This document shows, piece after piece, positions 28,314-38,109 of a stretch of DNA of 64,000 nt; positions within the stretch are counted from its first letter, which is position 1; each line of letters begins with the position of its first letter. The notes below the pieces were generated by a model that was given only the letters and a program-made list of their open reading frames with translations, did no database searches and had not been told where the DNA came from. Source of the DNA: Mycobacterium mantenii (lineage in GTDB: Bacteria; Actinomycetota; Actinomycetes; Mycobacteriales; Mycobacteriaceae); the NCBI RefSeq assembly GCF_010731775.1, contig NZ_AP022590.1, positions 3,720,001-3,784,000 on the forward strand, given 5' to 3'. The translations under genes were made by a program, and so were the position numbers.

Positions 28314-29036
28314 GTGGCACGACGCCCCCGCACTATCGGCCCCACGGCTTCGGACCCGGGCTTCAGCCCGCAGCATGCGCTGGAGTTGGTGCGCTCGGCC
28401 GTCCCACCAGTGCATCCGGCCGGGCGACCGTTCATCGGCGCCGGGCTGGCGCTGGCCCTCGTCGGCCGCCGGCACCGATGGATACGACGCGCGGGCCTGC
28501 TGGCGGCGGGCGCCTGCGCGGGCTTCTTCCGTCACCCCCCTCGGGTGCCACCCACCCGGCCCGGTGCGGTCGTCGCACCGGCCGACGGCGAGGTCTGCGT
28601 GATCGACTTCGCCGCCCCGCCCGCCGAACTCAGCATGGGCGACGCGCCCCTCCCACGGATCAGCATCTTCCTGTCCCTGCTGGACGCCCACGTGCAGCGC
28701 GCCCCGGTCAGCGGCGAGGTGATCGCCGTGCAGCACCGGCCGGGCCGATTCGGCTCGGCCGATCTGGCCGCGGCGAGCTCGGAAAACGAGCGCACCAGCC
28801 TGCGCATCCGCACCGCCGGCGGCGCGGACATCGTCGCGGTGCAGGTGGCCGGGTTGCTGGCCCGACGCATCATCTGCGACGCGCACGTCGGGGACAAGTT
28901 GTCCATCGGTGACACCTACGGCCTGATCCGGTTCGGTTCCCGCCTGGACACCTATCTGCCTGCGGGCGCCGAGCCGCTGGTGAAAGTCGGCCAGCGCGCG
29001 ATCGCCGGCGAGACTGTGTTGGCCGAGCTGCCATGA
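28314..29036 (+). CDS. psd: Phosphatidylserine decarboxylase
   Basis: This 240-residue enzyme converts phosphatidylserine to phosphatidylethanolamine. It is the short (archaeal/type II-like) form: one N-terminal membrane-associated segment, [34 protein letters not shown] with the conserved His, and the self-cleavage site [10 protein letters not shown]. Cleavage would fall before S209 and turn it into the pyruvoyl group, leaving an alpha chain of about 32 residues. The GTG start follows a leaderless promoter. The stop overlaps pssA by 4 nt (ATGA). It matches Rv0437c. Confidence 0.95.
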   Translation: MARRPRTIGPTASDPGFSPQHALELVRSAVPPVHPAGRPFIGAGLALALVGRRHRWIRRAGLLAAGACAGFFRHPPRVPPTRPGAVVAPADGEVCVIDFAAPPAELSMGDAPLPRISIFLSLLDAHVQRAPVSGEVIAVQHRPGRFGSADLAAASSENERTSLRIRTAGGADIVAVQVAGLLARRIICDAHVGDKLSIGDTYGLIRFGSRLDTYLPAGAEPLVKVGQRAIAGETVLAELP

Positions 29037-29896
29037 TCAGCAAGCCGCGCGGGCGGCCGGCGGTCAATCTGCAGATCCTGCCGAGCGCGATGACGGTGCT
29101 CTCCGTCTGCGCGGGACTGACCTCGATCCGGTTCGCTCTCGAACACCAGCCCAAGGCCGCGATGGCGCTCATCGCGGCGGCCGCCATTCTGGACGGACTC
29201 GACGGGCGGGTGGCCCGCATCCTGGACGCCCAGTCGCGGATGGGCGAGGAGATCGACTCGCTGGCCGATGCGGTGAACTTCGGCGTGACCCCGGCGATCG
29301 TGCTCTACGTGACGCTGCTGACGAAGTCGCCGGCCGGCTGGGTGGTGATCCTGCTCTACGCAGTCTGCGTGGTGTTGCGGCTGGCGCGATTCAACGCGCT
29401 GCAGGACGACGGCAGCCAGCCGTCCTACGCGCACGAGTTCTTCGTCGGCATGCCCGCGCCGGCCGGCGCCATCTCGATGATCGGTCTCATCGGACTCAAG
29501 CTGCAGTTCGGTGACGGCTGGTGGACGTCGCCGCTGTTCCTGTGCATCTGGATCACCGGGACCTCGATCCTGATGGTCAGCAAGATCCCGATGCGCAAGA
29601 TGCACGCGGTCGCCGTGCCGCCCAGTTGGGCCGCACCCCTGCTGGCGGTGCTGGCGATCTGCGCGGCGGCGGCGGTGCTGGCGCCGTATGTCTTGATCTG
29701 GGTGATCATCGTCGCCTACCTGTGCCACGTGCCGTTCGCCATCCGCAACTCGCGCTGGCTGGCCGCGCACCCCGAGGCGTGGGATGACGCACCCAAGCAG
29801 CGCCGCGCCACCCGGCGGGCGATCCGCCGGGCCGAGCCCCACCGCCGGTCGGTGGCGCGGCTGGGCCTGCACAAGCCGGGCAGGCGCTTGCCGTGA
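29033..29896 (+). CDS. pssA: CDP-diacylglycerol-serine O-phosphatidyltransferase
   Basis: This 287-residue multi-pass membrane enzyme makes phosphatidylserine from CDP-diacylglycerol and L-serine, the step before Psd. The CDP-alcohol phosphatidyltransferase motif is complete: D54-x2-D57-G58-x2-A61-R62-x8-G71-x3-D75-x3-D79. About six to seven helices follow, and the C-terminus is basic and cytoplasmic. It overlaps psd by 4 nt and the AAA ATPase gene by 4 nt (GTGA), so the three genes are translated as a coupled set. Confidence 0.95.
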   Translation: MISKPRGRPAVNLQILPSAMTVLSVCAGLTSIRFALEHQPKAAMALIAAAAILDGLDGRVARILDAQSRMGEEIDSLADAVNFGVTPAIVLYVTLLTKSPAGWVVILLYAVCVVLRLARFNALQDDGSQPSYAHEFFVGMPAPAGAISMIGLIGLKLQFGDGWWTSPLFLCIWITGTSILMVSKIPMRKMHAVAVPPSWAAPLLAVLAICAAAAVLAPYVLIWVIIVAYLCHVPFAIRNSRWLAAHPEAWDDAPKQRRATRRAIRRAEPHRRSVARLGLHKPGRRLP

Positions 29897-32112
29897 GTCG
29901 CTCCGGCGACGATGCGGGCCGCTCCGGCCCGGGCAGCGGCGGGGCCCTCGGCTCCGGCCCGGCCCGTCAGCTCACGCTGACCGCGCGGCTGAACGCCTCC
30001 GCCGTCGACTCCCGCCGCGGGGTCATCCGGTTGCATCCGAACGCCGTTGCCGCACTGGGGATTCGGGAGTGGGACGCGGTATCCCTGATCGGGTCGCGCA
30101 CCACGGCGGCTGTCGCCGGCCTCGCCGGCCCGGACACGCCCGTCAGCACCGTGCTGCTCGACGACGTCACACTGTCCAACGCGGGGCTGCGGGAGGGCAC
30201 GGCGGTGATCGTCGGCGCGGTCACCGTCTACGGCGCGCGGTCGGTGACGCTGTCCGGCTCGGCGCTGGCCACCCAGTCGGTCATGCCGGTCACGCTGCGA
30301 CAAGCGTTGTTGGGCAAGGTGCTTACCGTCGGCGACGCCGTGTCGTTGCTGCCCCGCGACCTGGGTCCGGGCACCTCGACGTCGGAGGCCACCCGCGCGC
30401 TGGCGACCGCGGTGGGCATCAGCTGGACCTCGGAGTTGCTGACGGTCACCGGCGTCGACCCCGAGGGGCCGGTCAGCGTGCAGCCCAACTCGCTGGTCAC
30501 GTGGGGCACCGGTGTCCCGTCCGGCGCCTCGTCGCGGATATCCGTCGAAGTCGCCAGGCCGGAGATGGTCGTCGAGGAACTCAAGGGCACCCAGCCGCAG
30601 GCCGCCAAGCTCGTCGAATGGCTCAAGCTCGCGCTCGACGAACCGCACCTGCTCAAGACATTGGGCGCCGGCGCCAACCTCGGCGTGCTGGTTTCGGGCC
30701 CGGCCGGCGTGGGCAAGGTGACCCTGGTGCGCGCGGTGTGCGGCGACCGGAGGCTGGTCACCCTGGACGGCCCGGAGGTCGGCGCGCTGGGCGCCGAAGA
30801 CCGGCTCAAGGCCGTCGCCTCGGCGGTGCAGGCGGTCCGCGACGGTGGGGGCGTCCTGCTGATCACCGACGTCGATGCCCTGCTGCCGGCCATCGCCGAG
30901 CCGGTGGCCTCGCTGATCCTGGGCGAGCTGCGGACCGCGGTGGCCACCGAGGGCGTCGCCCTGATCGCCACCTCCGCGCGGCCCGACCAGCTCGACGCCC
31001 GGCTGCGGGCCCCCGATTTGTGCGACCGCGAGCTGGGCCTGCCGCTGCCCGATGCCGGCACCCGCAAGGCACTGTTGGAGTCGCTCCTGCGAAACGTTCC
31101 CTTTCGCGATCTCGATCTCGATGAGATCGCGTCTCGTACACCGGGTTTCGTCGTCGCTGACCTTGCCGCGCTGGTTCGCGAAGCGGCACTGCGGGCGGCC
31201 TCGCGGGCCAGCACCGACGGCCGGTCGCCCGCGCTGAAGCAGGAGGACCTGGCCGGCGCGCTGACCGTCATCCGGCCGCTGTCCCGCTCGGCCAGTGAGG
31301 AAGTCAGCGTCGGCGACATCACGCTCGACGACGTCGGTGACATGGCCGAAGCCAGACAGGCGCTGACCGAGACCGTGCTGTGGCCGCTGCAACACCCGGA
31401 CACCTTCGCCCGGCTGGGTGTGCAGCCGCCGCGCGGGGTGCTGCTGTATGGGCCGCCGGGCTGTGGCAAGACCTTCATCGTGCGTGCGCTGGCCAGCACC
31501 GGGCAGCTGTCCGTACACGCCGTGAAGGGCTCCGAGCTGATGGACAAATGGGTGGGCAGTTCGGAAAAGGCCGTGCGCGAACTGTTTCGGCGCGCCCGGG
31601 ATTCGGCGCCCGCACTGATCTTCCTCGACGAGGTGGACGCGCTGGCGCCGCGACGCGGACAGAGCTTCGATTCGGGCGTGACCGATCGGGTGGTCGCCGC
31701 GCTGTTGACCGAGCTCGACGGTGTCGATCCGTTGCGCGACGTGGTCGTGCTGGGTGCCACCAACCGGCCGGATCTCATCGACCCCGCACTCCTGCGCCCG
31801 GGCCGGCTGGAGCGCCGGGTCTTCGTCGAACCTCCCGACGCCGCGGCCCGCCGCGAAATTCTGCGCACCGCAGGCAAATCCATCCCACTGAGCGCCGACG
31901 TCAACCTCGACGACGTGGCCGCCGGACTCGACGGGTACAGCGCCGCCGATTGCGTGGCGCTGCTGCGCGAGGCCGCGCTGACGGCGATGCGCCGGTCGAT
32001 CGACGCCACCGACGTGACGGCCGCCGACCTCGCGGCGGCGCGCGAAAACGTCCGGCCCTCTTTGGATCCCGTAGAGATCGAGTCGCTACGGGCGTTCGCC
32101 AAAGCTCTGTAG
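29893..32112 (+). CDS. Tandem AAA+ ATPase, CDC48-like (Rv0435c type)
   Basis: This 739-residue protein has an N-terminal CDC48-N-like double barrel (about 15-200) followed by two AAA domains. D1 (about 235-440) has a weak Walker A, GPAGVGK275V, with Val replacing Thr/Ser, and a Walker B LLITD326V that lacks the catalytic Glu. D2 (about 480-720) is complete: GPPGCGK526T, LIFLD579E580 and the second region ATNRPDLIDPALLRPGRLERR. It is therefore probably driven by D2 alone. CDC48-like proteins unfold or remodel protein complexes. Coupling to psd-pssA suggests a membrane-lipid related duty, which is inference only. Confidence 0.9.
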   Translation: MSRSGDDAGRSGPGSGGALGSGPARQLTLTARLNASAVDSRRGVIRLHPNAVAALGIREWDAVSLIGSRTTAAVAGLAGPDTPVSTVLLDDVTLSNAGLREGTAVIVGAVTVYGARSVTLSGSALATQSVMPVTLRQALLGKVLTVGDAVSLLPRDLGPGTSTSEATRALATAVGISWTSELLTVTGVDPEGPVSVQPNSLVTWGTGVPSGASSRISVEVARPEMVVEELKGTQPQAAKLVEWLKLALDEPHLLKTLGAGANLGVLVSGPAGVGKVTLVRAVCGDRRLVTLDGPEVGALGAEDRLKAVASAVQAVRDGGGVLLITDVDALLPAIAEPVASLILGELRTAVATEGVALIATSARPDQLDARLRAPDLCDRELGLPLPDAGTRKALLESLLRNVPFRDLDLDEIASRTPGFVVADLAALVREAALRAASRASTDGRSPALKQEDLAGALTVIRPLSRSASEEVSVGDITLDDVGDMAEARQALTETVLWPLQHPDTFARLGVQPPRGVLLYGPPGCGKTFIVRALASTGQLSVHAVKGSELMDKWVGSSEKAVRELFRRARDSAPALIFLDEVDALAPRRGQSFDSGVTDRVVAALLTELDGVDPLRDVVVLGATNRPDLIDPALLRPGRLERRVFVEPPDAAARREILRTAGKSIPLSADVNLDDVAAGLDGYSAADCVALLREAALTAMRRSIDATDVTAADLAAARENVRPSLDPVEIESLRAFAKAL

Positions 32113-32682
32113 CACGGCCAGGGCCGACGCCGCGACGTCCTTTTCCAGCCAGGTCGGCATCGGGTCGTCCCGCGCGTGGCGCCGCACCACGGCGTAGGGA
32201 AGGTCGGCGACCGCCCGCGCGACGGCGTCGACGGATCGCGGCTTGCTGTTGCCGTATAGCTGCCGGGCCAACACCGCTATGCGCTGCGTCAGTGGGGCGT
32301 TCATCGCGGCGAGCGTCTGCTGGAATGCCGCGTCGGGCTCGTCGTCGAGTAGGTCGTTCGGGCGGATCGTCAACAAGAGCCGGGCGTCTTCGGGGAGGGC
32401 GCGCGCGAAGCCGACGGCGGCGACGGCCATCGCGACGGCGGTGTCAAGAGGGGTGCCGCCGTCGGCGGCCAGCGCGCGCTGCTGGAAGCGTTCGAGCGCG
32501 CGCAGCCACGCCGCCGTCAGAATCCCGTCCCGGTTGCCGAACCGGTGGTACAGCGTGCCCGCCGGTGCGCCGCTGGCTTTCGCGATCGCGGCCACGCTGG
32601 CCGCGCGCGGTCCGCCGTCGAGCACCAGCCCTCGGGCTGCGTCGAGGATCACATCGGTTCCGTGCTTCCGCGGAGGTGCCAC
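32086..32682 (-). CDS. TetR family regulator
   Basis: This 198-residue regulator has the helix-turn-helix ASVAAIAKASGAPAGTLYHRFGNRDGIL (about 28-55). The C-terminal domain is helical and carries an EDARLLLTIRPNDLLDD segment common in this TetR branch. Its last 27 bp overlap the 3' end of the AAA ATPase gene on the opposite strand. It is divergent from the DUF2867 gene with only 21 bp between the starts, where ATTCC and GGAAC half-sites are visible. It probably controls that gene and the SDR after it. Confidence 0.88.
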   Translation of the reverse strand: MAPPRKHGTDVILDAARGLVLDGGPRAASVAAIAKASGAPAGTLYHRFGNRDGILTAAWLRALERFQQRALAADGGTPLDTAVAMAVAAVGFARALPEDARLLLTIRPNDLLDDEPDAAFQQTLAAMNAPLTQRIAVLARQLYGNSKPRSVDAVARAVADLPYAVVRRHARDDPMPTWLEKDVAASALAVLQSFGERP

Positions 32683-32703
32683 GATCTAGTACATTCCTTC
32701 TAT

Positions 32704-33531
32704 ATGGAACGATTACCCTATATCGATGAGCATGCCATAACCATCGACGCCACGCGCGACGACACGTGGTCGGCGCTGCTGCGGGTGATGTGCCGCGACC
32801 CGCACGACCCGTCGCCCGTGCCCTTCGGCTTCGTCCTGGACGAGGCCCGGCCACCGGAGCGGTTCGCGCTCAAGGGCCGACACCCGTTCGCGGTCTACCG
32901 CTGGGTGTTCGAGTTGGACGCCCTCGACTCCGCCCGCACCCGGCTGCGCGCGGCCACCTGGGCGGACTTCCCCGGCCTGCACGGCAAGGCCTATCGGGCG
33001 CTGGTGATCGGCACCGGCGGGCACCGTGTCGTCGTGCGGCGAACCCTGAAACGCGTCGCCGCGGCGGTGCTCGACGACCGCACGCAAACCGGTGAGACCG
33101 CGGCCGACTACGTGGACGTCTTCGAAGTCCCCATCTCCGCCGGCGACGTGCGCACCGCCGAGCAAGCGTTTCGCGATGGCCTCGGCGACATGCCGGGTGC
33201 CGGCGGACGCCTGGTGTTGTGGATCCACCGCAACGTGCTGAGGTTGCGCCTGGGCCCGCCCCGCTCCCCCGATCACCTGATCGGTTGGCCGATCGTTCGG
33301 TCGGATCCGGACGAGCTGGTGCTCTCGACGCGCGGACCGCTGATGCGCGGCGAGCTGACGCTGCGCCGCCAAGACGGCCGGCGCGCCGTGCTCACCACCC
33401 GGCTGCACTACCGCCACCGGATCGCCGCCCGGGCGGTCTGGGCGCTGATCGGCCCTCTACACCGGGCCGTGGCGCCGCGGCTGATGCAGCGCAGCGCTCA
33501 CAAGGGTGGTGCCCTGGCGGAGATAAGTTAG
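32704..33531 (+). CDS. SRPBCC-like/DUF2867 two-domain protein
   Basis: This protein is 275 residues from the ATG at 32704 (MERLPYIDEHAITIDATRDDTWSAL); the open frame extends further upstream but only into the divergent tetR gene. Residues about 1-130 look like an SRPBCC/START-type ligand-binding fold. Residues about 135-275 match DUF2867 (ADYVDVFEVPI, DHLIGWPIVRSDPDELVLSTRGPLMRGEL, LHYRHRIAARAVWALIGPLHRAVAPRLM). The protein is probably a lipid or polyketide-binding or cyclase-like protein, but the function is unproven. A TACATT box 8 nt before the ATG could give a leaderless mRNA. The frameshifted SDR starts 6 nt after its stop. Confidence 0.78.
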   Translation: MERLPYIDEHAITIDATRDDTWSALLRVMCRDPHDPSPVPFGFVLDEARPPERFALKGRHPFAVYRWVFELDALDSARTRLRAATWADFPGLHGKAYRALVIGTGGHRVVVRRTLKRVAAAVLDDRTQTGETAADYVDVFEVPISAGDVRTAEQAFRDGLGDMPGAGGRLVLWIHRNVLRLRLGPPRSPDHLIGWPIVRSDPDELVLSTRGPLMRGELTLRRQDGRRAVLTTRLHYRHRIAARAVWALIGPLHRAVAPRLMQRSAHKGGALAEIS

Positions 33532-33536
33532 TCCAC

Positions 33537-34458
33537 ATGATTGAACATCCGACCGCGCTGCAGGTCGTCGAGGGAATCGATTTGTCCGCCAAGACATTCG
33601 TGATCACCGGCGCGTCGTCGGGTCTGGGCCGCGAGTCGGCCCGGGCGCTGGCCGCCGCTGGCGCCCACGTCATCGCGGCCGCCCGCAACCGCGAGGCGCT
33701 CGCGGAGACGGCCCGGTGGATTGCGGCCGAGGTACCCGGAGCCCGCACTTCCACGGTGCAGCTCGACCTCACCGCGTTGTCCGGTGTTCGCGCGGCGGCC
33801 GCCGCAATCGGCGGCATCACCCCGGTCGTCGACGTGCTGATGAACAACGCCGGCGTCATGTTCACGCCGTTCGCCCGCACCCGGGATGGCTTCGAACTGC
33901 AAATCGGGACAAACTATTTCGGGCACTTCGAATTCGCCCGGCTGCTCGTTCCCCCAGCTCACCGCCACCGGCAGAGCCCGGATCGTCGCCCTGTCTTCCG
34001 GGGGCCACGTCATGGGCGACGTCGACTTCGACGACCCTAATTGGGAACGACGCGAATACGACAAGTTCGCCGCCTACGGAGCCTCCAAGACGGCGAACGT
34101 CCTGCACGCGATGGAGGCCGACCGGCGCCTGCGCGAATTCGGAATCCGCGCCTACGCGGTGCATCCCGGCACCGTGGCCACCTCGCTCGCCCGGTACATG
34201 TCGCGCACGGATTTCTCGCAGTTGCGTAAGCTCGCCGCGCAGAACAGTCCCGAACCCTCCGACGGCTTCCTTGACTTCGTGATGCCCGAACACGGCGCGG
34301 CGACGCAGGTGTGGGCCGCGGTCGGCCCAGAGCTGGCCGACTGGGGCGGTCTCTACCTGGAAGACTGCCGAATCAGTGAAGCCGCACCCCACGCTCGCGA
34401 CCCGGGGCGCGCGGCCGAACTGTGGGAGCTCTCCGAGAGGCTTTGTGCCACAACCTGA
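33537..34458 (+). pseudogene. SDR gene with single-base frameshift in a C5 run
   Basis: Two frames together encode one complete SDR of about 307 residues. The first part, from the ATG at 33537, carries TGASSGLG, DLTALSGVRAAAAAIG, MNNAGVMFTPFARTRDGFELQIGTNYFGHFEFARLLVP. The second part resumes in the next frame with QLTATGRARIVALSSGGHVMGD, the catalytic YGASK and a normal C-terminus ending at 34458. The break is at the C5 run at 33951-33955; removing one C restores LVPQLTATG. As written, the first frame stops at 34040. It may be a true recent mutation or a sequencing error. It follows the DUF2867 gene by 6 nt. Confidence 0.85.
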
Positions 34459-34470
34459 TCGCACGCCGCC

Positions 34471-35298
34471 TTACGGCTCGGGAAGCGGCATCCATTCGCG
34501 GGACAACCGCGAGGTGAAGCGCGGCGGCCGGCGATCGAGAAACGCGGCGACGCCCTCGGCCGCATCGGCGCCGCCCATCACCCGTTCGTGCAGAAGGGTT
34601 TCCAGCACGGCGACCTGTCGCGGTGTGTAGCGATTGATCGCGCTGTCCCACAACAGGCGTTTACACAGCGCCGCCGACATCGGCGCCACGTTGACCGCGA
34701 TGTCGCGGGCGACGGTCAGCGCGTGGTCGAGCACCCGCCCGGCGGGCATGGCCCGGTTGGCGATGCCGAGCGCGGCGGCCTCCGTCCCGCCGAACGTGCG
34801 CCCGGTGAGCAGGATGTCGGCGGCCACCCCCAGGTTGGTCAGCTGGGTCAGCGTCCAGTGCGCCATGCAGTCGGGTAGCACGCCGCGGCGGACCTGCACC
34901 ACACCGTATTTCGCGTCCTCGGCGACGATGCGGATGTCGGCCTGCAGCGCGATGGTCAGCCCGATGCCGATGGCGTGGCCGTTGACCGCGGCGATCACGG
35001 GTTTGCGCAACTCGAACGCCGCGGGGGTGATCGGCGAGGCCGAGAATGTGCCTTTTGGGCCGGGGTCCGGGGGTGCGTCGAATGGGCTTGCGCCGCCCGA
35101 GAAGTCGGCCCCGGCGCAAAAGGTGCGGCCGGCGCCGGTCAGGACGATGGCCCGGACGTCGTCGTCCTCGTCGCAGTCCCGGTATGCGCGGCTGAGCAGT
35201 GTGCCCATCTCGGCGGTGTAGGCATTGAGGTGGTCGGGCCGATTGAGCGTGAGCACCGCCACGCCCGAATCGATGTCGACCGTCAGGTCGGTGCTCAT
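34471..35298 (-). CDS. Enoyl-CoA hydratase/isomerase family protein
   Basis: This 275-residue crotonase starts at the ATG at 35298 (MSTDLTVDIDSG), which overlaps the stop of the upstream LLM gene (ATGA). It shows VLTLNRPDHLNAYTAEM (about 15-31), the first oxyanion segment GAGRTFCAGADFSGG, and the second AAVNGHAIGIGLTIALQADIRI. The position of the second catalytic glutamate reads RRGVLPDCM, without the usual Glu. The reaction could therefore be isomerisation or hydrolysis rather than hydration. Coupling to an F420-type oxidoreductase suggests a shared catabolic route. Confidence 0.88.
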   Translation of the reverse strand: MSTDLTVDIDSGVAVLTLNRPDHLNAYTAEMGTLLSRAYRDCDEDDDVRAIVLTGAGRTFCAGADFSGGASPFDAPPDPGPKGTFSASPITPAAFELRKPVIAAVNGHAIGIGLTIALQADIRIVAEDAKYGVVQVRRGVLPDCMAHWTLTQLTNLGVAADILLTGRTFGGTEAAALGIANRAMPAGRVLDHALTVARDIAVNVAPMSAALCKRLLWDSAINRYTPRQVAVLETLLHERVMGGADAAEGVAAFLDRRPPRFTSRLSREWMPLPEP

Positions 35299-36317
35299 CG
35301 CAGCGCCGGCACCCGGTGCAGGGCGCCGATCATGTCGGCGACGTCCGCGGGACGGGGGGTATAGCCCGGGAAGTAACAGCACACCTCGCCGGCGTGCTCA
35401 CCGAACCGCGCGGCGATCTGCTCTGCGCACTGCTCGGGCGTGCCGACGATCCCGATCCGGGCCACCATCTCGTCGGTGATCAGCCGGCGCATCTCGGCGA
35501 AGCGGCCCTGCTTGGACAGCGCATTGAGCTCGGGCTGGACGTCGGCCCAGCCCTCGACCTGCAAGACGGGCAAATACGCTGGCGTCGAGCCGTAAAACGC
35601 GATGAGGGAAGCCACCCCGTTGACCGCGGTCGTCAGGTCGGCCTCGTCGCGGCCGACTGCGACCATGGCCTGGGCGATGATCTGAAACTCACCCAACGCC
35701 CGCCCCGAGCGGCGCAGCCCCTCGCCGATGGCGGGCACGGTGCGTTCGGCGAAGTGGCGGGCGCTGTTGAACGGCATCACCAACAGGCCGTCGGCAGCCT
35801 CGGCGGCGGTGCGCGTCATCACCGGGCCCAGCGCACCCAGCAGCACCGGCGGCGGCCCGAACGGGTTGGGGCCGGGGTTGAAATTGGGCGCCATAATGGT
35901 GTGCGTATAGAACTCGCCGCGAAAGTCCAACCGGGCCTGGCCTTCCCACGCGGCGAAGATCGCCTTGATCGCGGCGATGGCTTCGGCCATCCGGGCCGCC
36001 GGCCTGTCCCAGCTACTGCCGTAACGCTTTTCGATGTGCACCTTGATCTGCGAGCCAAGGCCGAGCCGGAACCGGCCGCCGCTGTAGAGCTGCAGGTCGT
36101 AGGCGGAGTGCGCCAAGTGCAGCGGGCTGCGCGGCGGGGCGATCGCGACGTTGGTCATCAAGTCCAGGCCGGTCGCTCCGGCGGCGATGAGCAGCGGGAA
36201 GAAGACATCGTGCTGGCCCTCGAAGGTGAACAGCCCGTCCGCACCCGTCGCGGCGATGTCGGCGGCACTCGCCGCCGCCTCCGCCGGTGAGCCGCTGACC
36301 TGAAGCTGAACCTTCAT
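35295..36317 (-). CDS. LLM-class F420-dependent oxidoreductase
   Basis: This luciferase-like TIM-barrel protein is 340 residues from the ATG at 36317 (MKVQLQVSGSPAEAA), which has an AAGGA site; an ATG at 36344 is also in frame. Key features are DGLFTFEGQHDVFFPL (about 26-41), LMTNVAIAPPRSPLHLAHSAYDLQLYSGGRFRLGLGSQIKVHIEKRYG, and VLLGALGPVMTRTAAEAADGLLVMPF. The LGLGSQIKVHIEKRYG stretch is typical of the mycobacterial TIGR03617-like F420 subfamily. It uses F420 or FMN to reduce or oxidise an unknown substrate. The enoyl-CoA hydratase gene is translationally coupled downstream. Confidence 0.9.
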   Translation of the reverse strand: MKVQLQVSGSPAEAAASAADIAATGADGLFTFEGQHDVFFPLLIAAGATGLDLMTNVAIAPPRSPLHLAHSAYDLQLYSGGRFRLGLGSQIKVHIEKRYGSSWDRPAARMAEAIAAIKAIFAAWEGQARLDFRGEFYTHTIMAPNFNPGPNPFGPPPVLLGALGPVMTRTAAEAADGLLVMPFNSARHFAERTVPAIGEGLRRSGRALGEFQIIAQAMVAVGRDEADLTTAVNGVASLIAFYGSTPAYLPVLQVEGWADVQPELNALSKQGRFAEMRRLITDEMVARIGIVGTPEQCAEQIAARFGEHAGEVCCYFPGYTPRPADVADMIGALHRVPALR

Positions 36318-36340
36318 GCGCCCGTCCTTAACACGCCCGG

Positions 36341-36979
36341 TCATTCGGAAAGCTGAAACTCTACGACTTCTGCGACCGCGTCCACGGCTTCGCGCAGCGC
36401 CACAAGGCGGGTGCCGGGCGTCGGCGCCGACAGCACCGAATAGCGGTCGGCGGTGCCGATCGGGATGCGAGACGCCAAGGCGAACAGGCGCTTTCCCGCC
36501 GGGTCGGTCGCCGGGTGGCCCAGGATCACCTCGCGGCCCGGGAGCTGAATGTCGCGCGCCTGCGCGATGCGCTCGAACAGCGCCATGGCCCGGTCTTCGA
36601 CCTCGAGCAACTGGGCGTCCGAAACCTCATCGCCGGGCTCGTCGGGCCACGGGGTGACCCGCGCCCGGGGATAGGGGTCGTCGGGCAGCCACTCGGACAC
36701 CCGAATTCGTTCCCCGGTACGGCAATTCAGCACGTAACGCCCGGCACCTTGGTCGGCGCATTCGACGATCCGGGACAAGACGCCGACGTCGCAACGCGCA
36801 TCACCGCCGCCGACCTCACGTCCGCGCGAGATCAGTACCACCCCGAACGGGTCCCCGGTGTCCAGGCAGTGCCGCACCAGCGCGCCGTAGCGTGGCTCGA
36901 AGATCCGCAGCGGCAGATCCTGGTCGGGCAGCAGCACCGACTCCAGCGGAAACATCGCCAGCTCAAGGGGTTCCGTCAT
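36341..36979 (-). CDS. Lon N-terminal-like (LAN) domain protein, Rv0434 type
   Basis: This protein is 212 residues from the ATG at 36979 ([39 protein letters not shown]), a classic Lon substrate-binding N-domain without the ATPase or protease parts. The open frame continues much further upstream, but only as a shadow of the ligase gene. The start overlaps the ligase stop by one base (TGATG). Stand-alone LAN proteins are widespread in actinobacteria and may bind unfolded protein; their role is not settled. It matches Rv0434 in position and size. Confidence 0.9.
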   Translation of the reverse strand: MTEPLELAMFPLESVLLPDQDLPLRIFEPRYGALVRHCLDTGDPFGVVLISRGREVGGGDARCDVGVLSRIVECADQGAGRYVLNCRTGERIRVSEWLPDDPYPRARVTPWPDEPGDEVSDAQLLEVEDRAMALFERIAQARDIQLPGREVILGHPATDPAGKRLFALASRIPIGTADRYSVLSAPTPGTRLVALREAVDAVAEVVEFQLSE

Positions 36980-38109
36980 CAGATGTCCAACTCGCCCACC
37001 AGCGCGTCGACGACCGCCCGCAGATCGCCGTCGTGTTCTTCGGCCACTCGGCGCTGCCGCTGATACGAAGCGCCCTGGCGGGGGATGTCGGCCACCGCGG
37101 CCAGCTCGTCGGCGCAGTTCAATTTTTTGGCCACCGGCTCCAGCCGGTTCAGCACGTCGTCGAGGTCCTCGGTGACCAACCGCTCGTTGCTGTCGGCGTC
37201 CAGGATGATCACCGCATCCAGGCCGTAGCGGGCCGCGCGCCACTTGTTCTCCTGGTTATGCCAGGGCGGCATGCTGGGCAGCGACTCGTCGGCTTCCAGC
37301 CTGCGGTCCAGATCGACCACCAGGCAATGCGTCAACGCGACCAGCGCGCCCAGCTCACGCAGGTTGGAAACGCCGTCACAGACTCGCATTTCCAGCGTGC
37401 CCAGGTGCGGCGAAGGCCTGATGTCCCAACGGACTTCGTCGACGTGGTCGATGATGCCGGTCTTCTTCTGGTCGTAGACGAAGCGTTCGAACTCCGCCCA
37501 CGTCTGGAATTGGAACGGCAGCCCGGCGGTGGGCAGCTGCTGGAACATCATCGCCCGGTTACTGGCGTACCCGGTGTCCACGCCGGTCCACCACGGTGAC
37601 GACGCCGACAGGGCCAGCAGGTGCGGGTAGTAGTTGAGCAGCGACGTCATGATCGGCATCACCTTGTTCGGCGAGGAGATGCCGACGTGCACGTGCACAC
37701 CCCAGATCAGCATCTGCCGTCCCCACCATTGAGTGCGCTTGATCAGTTCGGCGTAGCGCGGGGCGTCGGTGAGCTTCTGAGAAGTCCACTGCGCGAACGG
37801 GTGTGCACCGGCGCAGAACAGCTCCATGCCGCGATCCCGGACGATGCGGCGCGCCGGCCCGAGGGTCTGCCGCAGATCCTCCATGGCCTCGCCGGCGGAT
37901 TGGCAGATGCCGGTGACGACCTCGACGGTGTTCCGCAGCAATTCCTTGTGTACGCGCGGGTTTTCGCCGATCTCGGCGATCACCGCGGTGGCCTCGTTGC
38001 TCAGGTCGCGGGTGTGCGCGTCGACGAGTGCGAACTCCCATTCCACCCCGAGGGTCGGCCGTGGCGAACGGGCGAAATCGATGTGTGTGATGGCCTTTTT
38101 AGCCGGCAC
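36979..38109 (-). CDS. Carboxylate-amine ligase, YbdK/GCS2 family (Rv0433 type)
   Basis: This protein is 376 residues from the GTG at 38109 ([15 protein letters not shown]), which matches the length of Rv0433; a start at 38145 would run deeper into sodC. It has the glutamate-cysteine ligase type 2 core: [12 protein letters not shown] (metal-binding Glu residues), [33 protein letters not shown] and [14 protein letters not shown]. Family members make weak gamma-glutamyl-type amide bonds using ATP. The physiological product in mycobacteria is not known. The GTG start overlaps the sodC stop by 11 nt, so the genes are coupled. Confidence 0.92.
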   Translation of the reverse strand: MPAKKAITHIDFARSPRPTLGVEWEFALVDAHTRDLSNEATAVIAEIGENPRVHKELLRNTVEVVTGICQSAGEAMEDLRQTLGPARRIVRDRGMELFCAGAHPFAQWTSQKLTDAPRYAELIKRTQWWGRQMLIWGVHVHVGISSPNKVMPIMTSLLNYYPHLLALSASSPWWTGVDTGYASNRAMMFQQLPTAGLPFQFQTWAEFERFVYDQKKTGIIDHVDEVRWDIRPSPHLGTLEMRVCDGVSNLRELGALVALTHCLVVDLDRRLEADESLPSMPPWHNQENKWRAARYGLDAVIILDADSNERLVTEDLDDVLNRLEPVAKKLNCADELAAVADIPRQGASYQRQRRVAEEHDGDLRAVVDALVGELDI

